A stretch of DNA of 64,000 nucleotides from CAWIMX01 sp963792785 (GTDB lineage: Bacteria; Acidobacteriota; Vicinamibacteria; Vicinamibacterales; CAVVIG01), in the NCBI GenBank assembly GCA_963792785.1, contig CAWBXO010000001.1, positions 1,364,001 through 1,428,000 on the forward strand, written 5' to 3'. The position numbers were made by a program, and so were the translations under genes. A model generated the notes under the pieces. The model was not told the DNA's origin, did not search any database, and was given only the letters and a program-made list of their open reading frames with translations. Positions 62,048 to 64,000 of this stretch are shown here, piece after piece; the stretch's first letter is position 1; each line of letters starts with the position of its first letter.

Positions 62048-63115
62048 ATGCGTCGCATGAGCGACACGTCGGCGGTCCGCCCGGGCGAGCAGCTCGACTG
62101 GGGCCGCATCGAGGCCTGGCTGCGCGACCGCCTGCCCGCCTGCGCGATCGAGGGACTCGATCCGGCGCAGGCGATGGCCGTCGAGCAGTTCCCGGGCGGA
62201 CACTCCAACCTCACTTATCTCGTCCGCTTCGGCGCGTCCGAGCTCGTCGTCCGCCGACCGCCGCTCGGCCCGGTGGCGCCGACGGCGCACGACATGGCGC
62301 GCGAGTTCCGCTGGCTGAGCGCCGTGCATCCGGTCTTTCCGCTGGCACCGCGCGTGTACCTCCTGTGCGACGACCCGGCGGTGGCGGGCTGCGTCTTCTA
62401 CGTCATGGAGCGGCGCCACGGCCTGATCGTCCGCCGCGACGAACCGCCGGCGCTCGCCGATCGCCCGGACGCGCGCCGGCAGGTCAGCGACGCGATGCTG
62501 CGCACGCTGGCGAGCCTGCACGCCATCGACGTCTCGGCGCCGCCGCTCTCCACGCTCGGCAAACCGGCGGGATTCGTCGAGCGGCAGGTGCGCGGGTGGA
62601 CCGACCGCTGGCACCGTTCGCGCACGGGCGACGTGCCCGACATGGATCGCCTCGCGGCCTGGCTCGCGGAGCATCTGCCGCCCAACCCGGACCGGCCGGC
62701 GATCGTGCACGGCGACTTCAAGCTCGACAACGTGATGCTCGACGAGCGCGACGTGTCGACGGTGGTCGGCGTGTTCGACTGGGAGATGAGCGCGCTCGGC
62801 GATCCGCTCGTCGACGTCGGCATCCTGCTGGCCTACTGGGCGCCGACGTCCCCGCCAGGCGAGGACGCCCTCACCGCCGTCACGGATCGCCCCGGCTACT
62901 ACCGCCGCGACGAGATCGTCGCGCGCTACGCCGAGCTCTCGGGCCGCGACCTCTCGAACATCCGGTTCTACGAGATCTTCGCGCTGTTCAAGATCGCCGT
63001 CGTGATCCAGCAGATCTACTACCGGTTCGCGGTGGGCCAGACCGACGACCAGCGCTTCGCGCGCTTCAATGAACGCGTCGCGTACCTCACCCGCGAAGCC
63101 GCGGCGAAGCTGTAG
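62048..63115 (+). CDS. APH-family phosphotransferase (ACAD10-associated type)
   Basis: A 355-residue protein of the aminoglycoside phosphotransferase/choline-kinase fold. Motifs: EQFPGGHSNLTYLVRFG (nucleotide loop), HGDFKLDNVMLDERD (catalytic Asp and Asn) and FDWEMSALGDPLVD (metal-binding Asp). It is the phosphotransferase family associated with acyl-CoA dehydrogenases that phosphorylate 4-hydroxy acyl-CoAs. The start at 62048 is only 17 bases from the divergent dehydrogenase ATG; ATG at 62057 is an alternative. Not an antibiotic-resistance gene by any local evidence. Confidence 0.9.
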   Translation: MRRMSDTSAVRPGEQLDWGRIEAWLRDRLPACAIEGLDPAQAMAVEQFPGGHSNLTYLVRFGASELVVRRPPLGPVAPTAHDMAREFRWLSAVHPVFPLAPRVYLLCDDPAVAGCVFYVMERRHGLIVRRDEPPALADRPDARRQVSDAMLRTLASLHAIDVSAPPLSTLGKPAGFVERQVRGWTDRWHRSRTGDVPDMDRLAAWLAEHLPPNPDRPAIVHGDFKLDNVMLDERDVSTVVGVFDWEMSALGDPLVDVGILLAYWAPTSPPGEDALTAVTDRPGYYRRDEIVARYAELSGRDLSNIRFYEIFALFKIAVVIQQIYYRFAVGQTDDQRFARFNERVAYLTREAAAKL

Positions 63116-63119
63116 CGGC

Positions 63120-63770
63120 ATGCTGACGCTGCCCTTCTCGCACGACGCGTTCCTCGACGTCTTCGGCGCCTACAACACGGTATTCTGGCCGGCCGCCGCG
63201 CTGCTCTGGCTCGCGACGGCGGCGGTCGTGCTCGCGTGGCTCGTCACCCGGCGCGTCGACGGTCGCACGGCGTTCGCGGTGCTCGCGGTGCTCGCGGCCC
63301 ACTGGATCTGGTCGGGCGTGGCGTACCACTGGGTCTTCTTCCGCGCGATCAACCCCGCGGCGGTCGTGTTCGCGGCGGCGTTCGTTCTCGAGGGCGCGAT
63401 CTTCGTCTGGCTGGCCGCCGCCGGTCGCGGCCGTATCCGGCTCGGCCTCGATCTTCGCGGCGTCTCCGGTGCGGTGCTGGCGATCTACGCGCTCCTCTAT
63501 CCGCTGTTGGGCCTCGCCTTCGGTCTCGAATACCCCCGCATGCCGGTGTTCGCGGTGCCGTGCCCGACGGCGCTGGTGACGGCAGGCCTGCTGATCAACG
63601 CCATTGACGTGCCGCGCTTCGCATACGTCATCCCGATCCTCTGGGCAATCGTGGGAAGCTCGGCCGCGTTCGCCCTCGGGATCCGCGCGGATCTCGCGCT
63701 CGTCGCAGCCGGCGTCGCCATGACCGTTCACGTCGCGGCGCGGGCGCCGCGATTCCCCGGCGCCCACTAG
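63120..63770 (+). CDS. DUF6064 family membrane protein
   Basis: A 216-residue integral membrane protein with about six helices (PAAALLWLATAAVVLAWLVT, FAVLAVLAAHWIWSGVAYHW and further segments). The HDAFLDVFGAYNTVFWPAA start and GVAYHWVFFRAINPAA segment are characteristic of the DUF6064 group. It begins five bases after the phosphotransferase stop, so they may be cotranscribed. Function unknown. Confidence 0.85.
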   Translation: MLTLPFSHDAFLDVFGAYNTVFWPAAALLWLATAAVVLAWLVTRRVDGRTAFAVLAVLAAHWIWSGVAYHWVFFRAINPAAVVFAAAFVLEGAIFVWLAAAGRGRIRLGLDLRGVSGAVLAIYALLYPLLGLAFGLEYPRMPVFAVPCPTALVTAGLLINAIDVPRFAYVIPILWAIVGSSAAFALGIRADLALVAAGVAMTVHVAARAPRFPGAH

Positions 63771-63772
63771 CG

Positions 63773-64000
63773 ATGCAGGCCCTCTTCGTGCACGGCATGG
63801 GCCGGTCGCCGCTGTCGGGCTGGCCGCTGACGCGCCGGCTCGAGCAGGCCGGCGTTCGGACCTACGCGTTCAGCTACTTCGTCGCCCTGGAATCCGCGGC
63901 GCAAATCCGCGCCCGGCTCAGGGCTCGCATCGCGGAGGTGGCCGCCAAAGGCGACTACGTTCTCATCGGCCACTCGCTCGGTGGCGTGCTGCTCCGCGCG
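63773..64000 (+). CDS. Alpha/beta hydrolase, N-terminal fragment
   Basis: The first 76 codons of a hydrolase that runs off the right edge. LFVHGMGRSPLSGWPLTRRL is the oxyanion-hole region and YVLIGHSLGGVLLRA the nucleophile elbow (GHSLGG with the catalytic Ser). The start follows the DUF6064 stop by two bases, so it is the next gene of that operon. Substrate unknown. Confidence 0.85.
   Translation, partial: MQALFVHGMGRSPLSGWPLTRRLEQAGVRTYAFSYFVALESAAQIRARLRARIAEVAAKGDYVLIGHSLGGVLLRA

Noticed and set aside
62048..63115. Aminoglycoside-resistance phosphotransferase
   Set aside because: APH fold is present, but location next to an acyl-CoA dehydrogenase points to a metabolic kinase.

Overview
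The window is about 64 kb of high-GC bacterial chromosome. Several features point to Acidobacteriota, most likely Vicinamibacteria: a TonB-dependent receptor with an N-terminal carboxypeptidase-regulatory domain, a DUF2934 protein, PA2778/PA2779-like proteins, a radical-SAM/B12 protein and winged-helix proteins of acidobacterial flavour, and many dispersed palindromic repeats that also sit inside genes. This placement is inferred from gene content; no rRNA or tRNA gene was seen. One-base frameshifts in otherwise ordinary genes suggest a draft-quality or metagenome-derived consensus.

Layout. 0-12.8 kb: a TetR fragment divergent from a TonB receptor with an operator-like palindrome in the promoter; a Tat-type molybdopterin oxidoreductase with a TPR partner; an Nramp-like transporter lacking the usual metal motifs; a cupin/NHL protein; a flavin reductase next to a cyclopropane fatty acid synthase. 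12.9-14.6 kb: a decayed stretch in which a radical SAM gene and a winged-helix gene have lost internal blocks. 14.7-17.2 kb: a PA2779-like protein and an unusual C39 peptidase/TPR/POTRA/beta-barrel fusion. 17.2-22.5 kb: a CstA, CC-star protein and ArsA-type ATPase operon, a CapA-like protein and a pentaheme cytochrome.

22.5-33 kb is a stress and signalling region: three universal stress proteins, an AI-2E-family permease, response regulators, a PAS histidine kinase, two sigma-54 activators, a NifU-type protein and a dihydroorotate-dehydrogenase-like protein. Four sites fit the GG-N10-GC sigma-54 promoter geometry in front of genes here. 33-42.9 kb: a GNAT/ADP-forming acyl-CoA synthetase (frameshifted), OsmC, an MtrB/PioB-type porin with a decaheme cytochrome and a monoheme cytochrome (a possible trans-outer-membrane electron conduit), and a succinyl-CoA:3-oxoacid-CoA-transferase pair split by a long inverted-repeat element.

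42.9-48.7 kb is a MoxR/DUF58/BatD-like/TPR/VWA operon with a methyltransferase inserted. 48.6-53.6 kb is an accessory island: duplicated sequence, REP-like hairpins, then what looks like an integron cassette array without an integrase (two attC-like sites, a half site, small unrelated genes, several disrupted by indels, including HepT and DUF433 toxin-antitoxin remnants and a VRR-NUC-like nuclease). 53.6-64 kb returns to core genes: an Lhr-type helicase, a threonine aldolase, a ThuA protein, an acyl-CoA dehydrogenase (frameshifted) divergent from an APH-family phosphotransferase, DUF6064 and the start of an alpha/beta hydrolase.

At least four repeat families (CCGGCTGAAGCCGG palindromes, GGCGGACC...GGTCCGCC palindromes, GGTTCNGG tracts, and 225-280 bp elements bounded by CCACAGAGG or ACCACGAAGG-like ends) thread through the window and in places form start codons, stop codons or protein tails.
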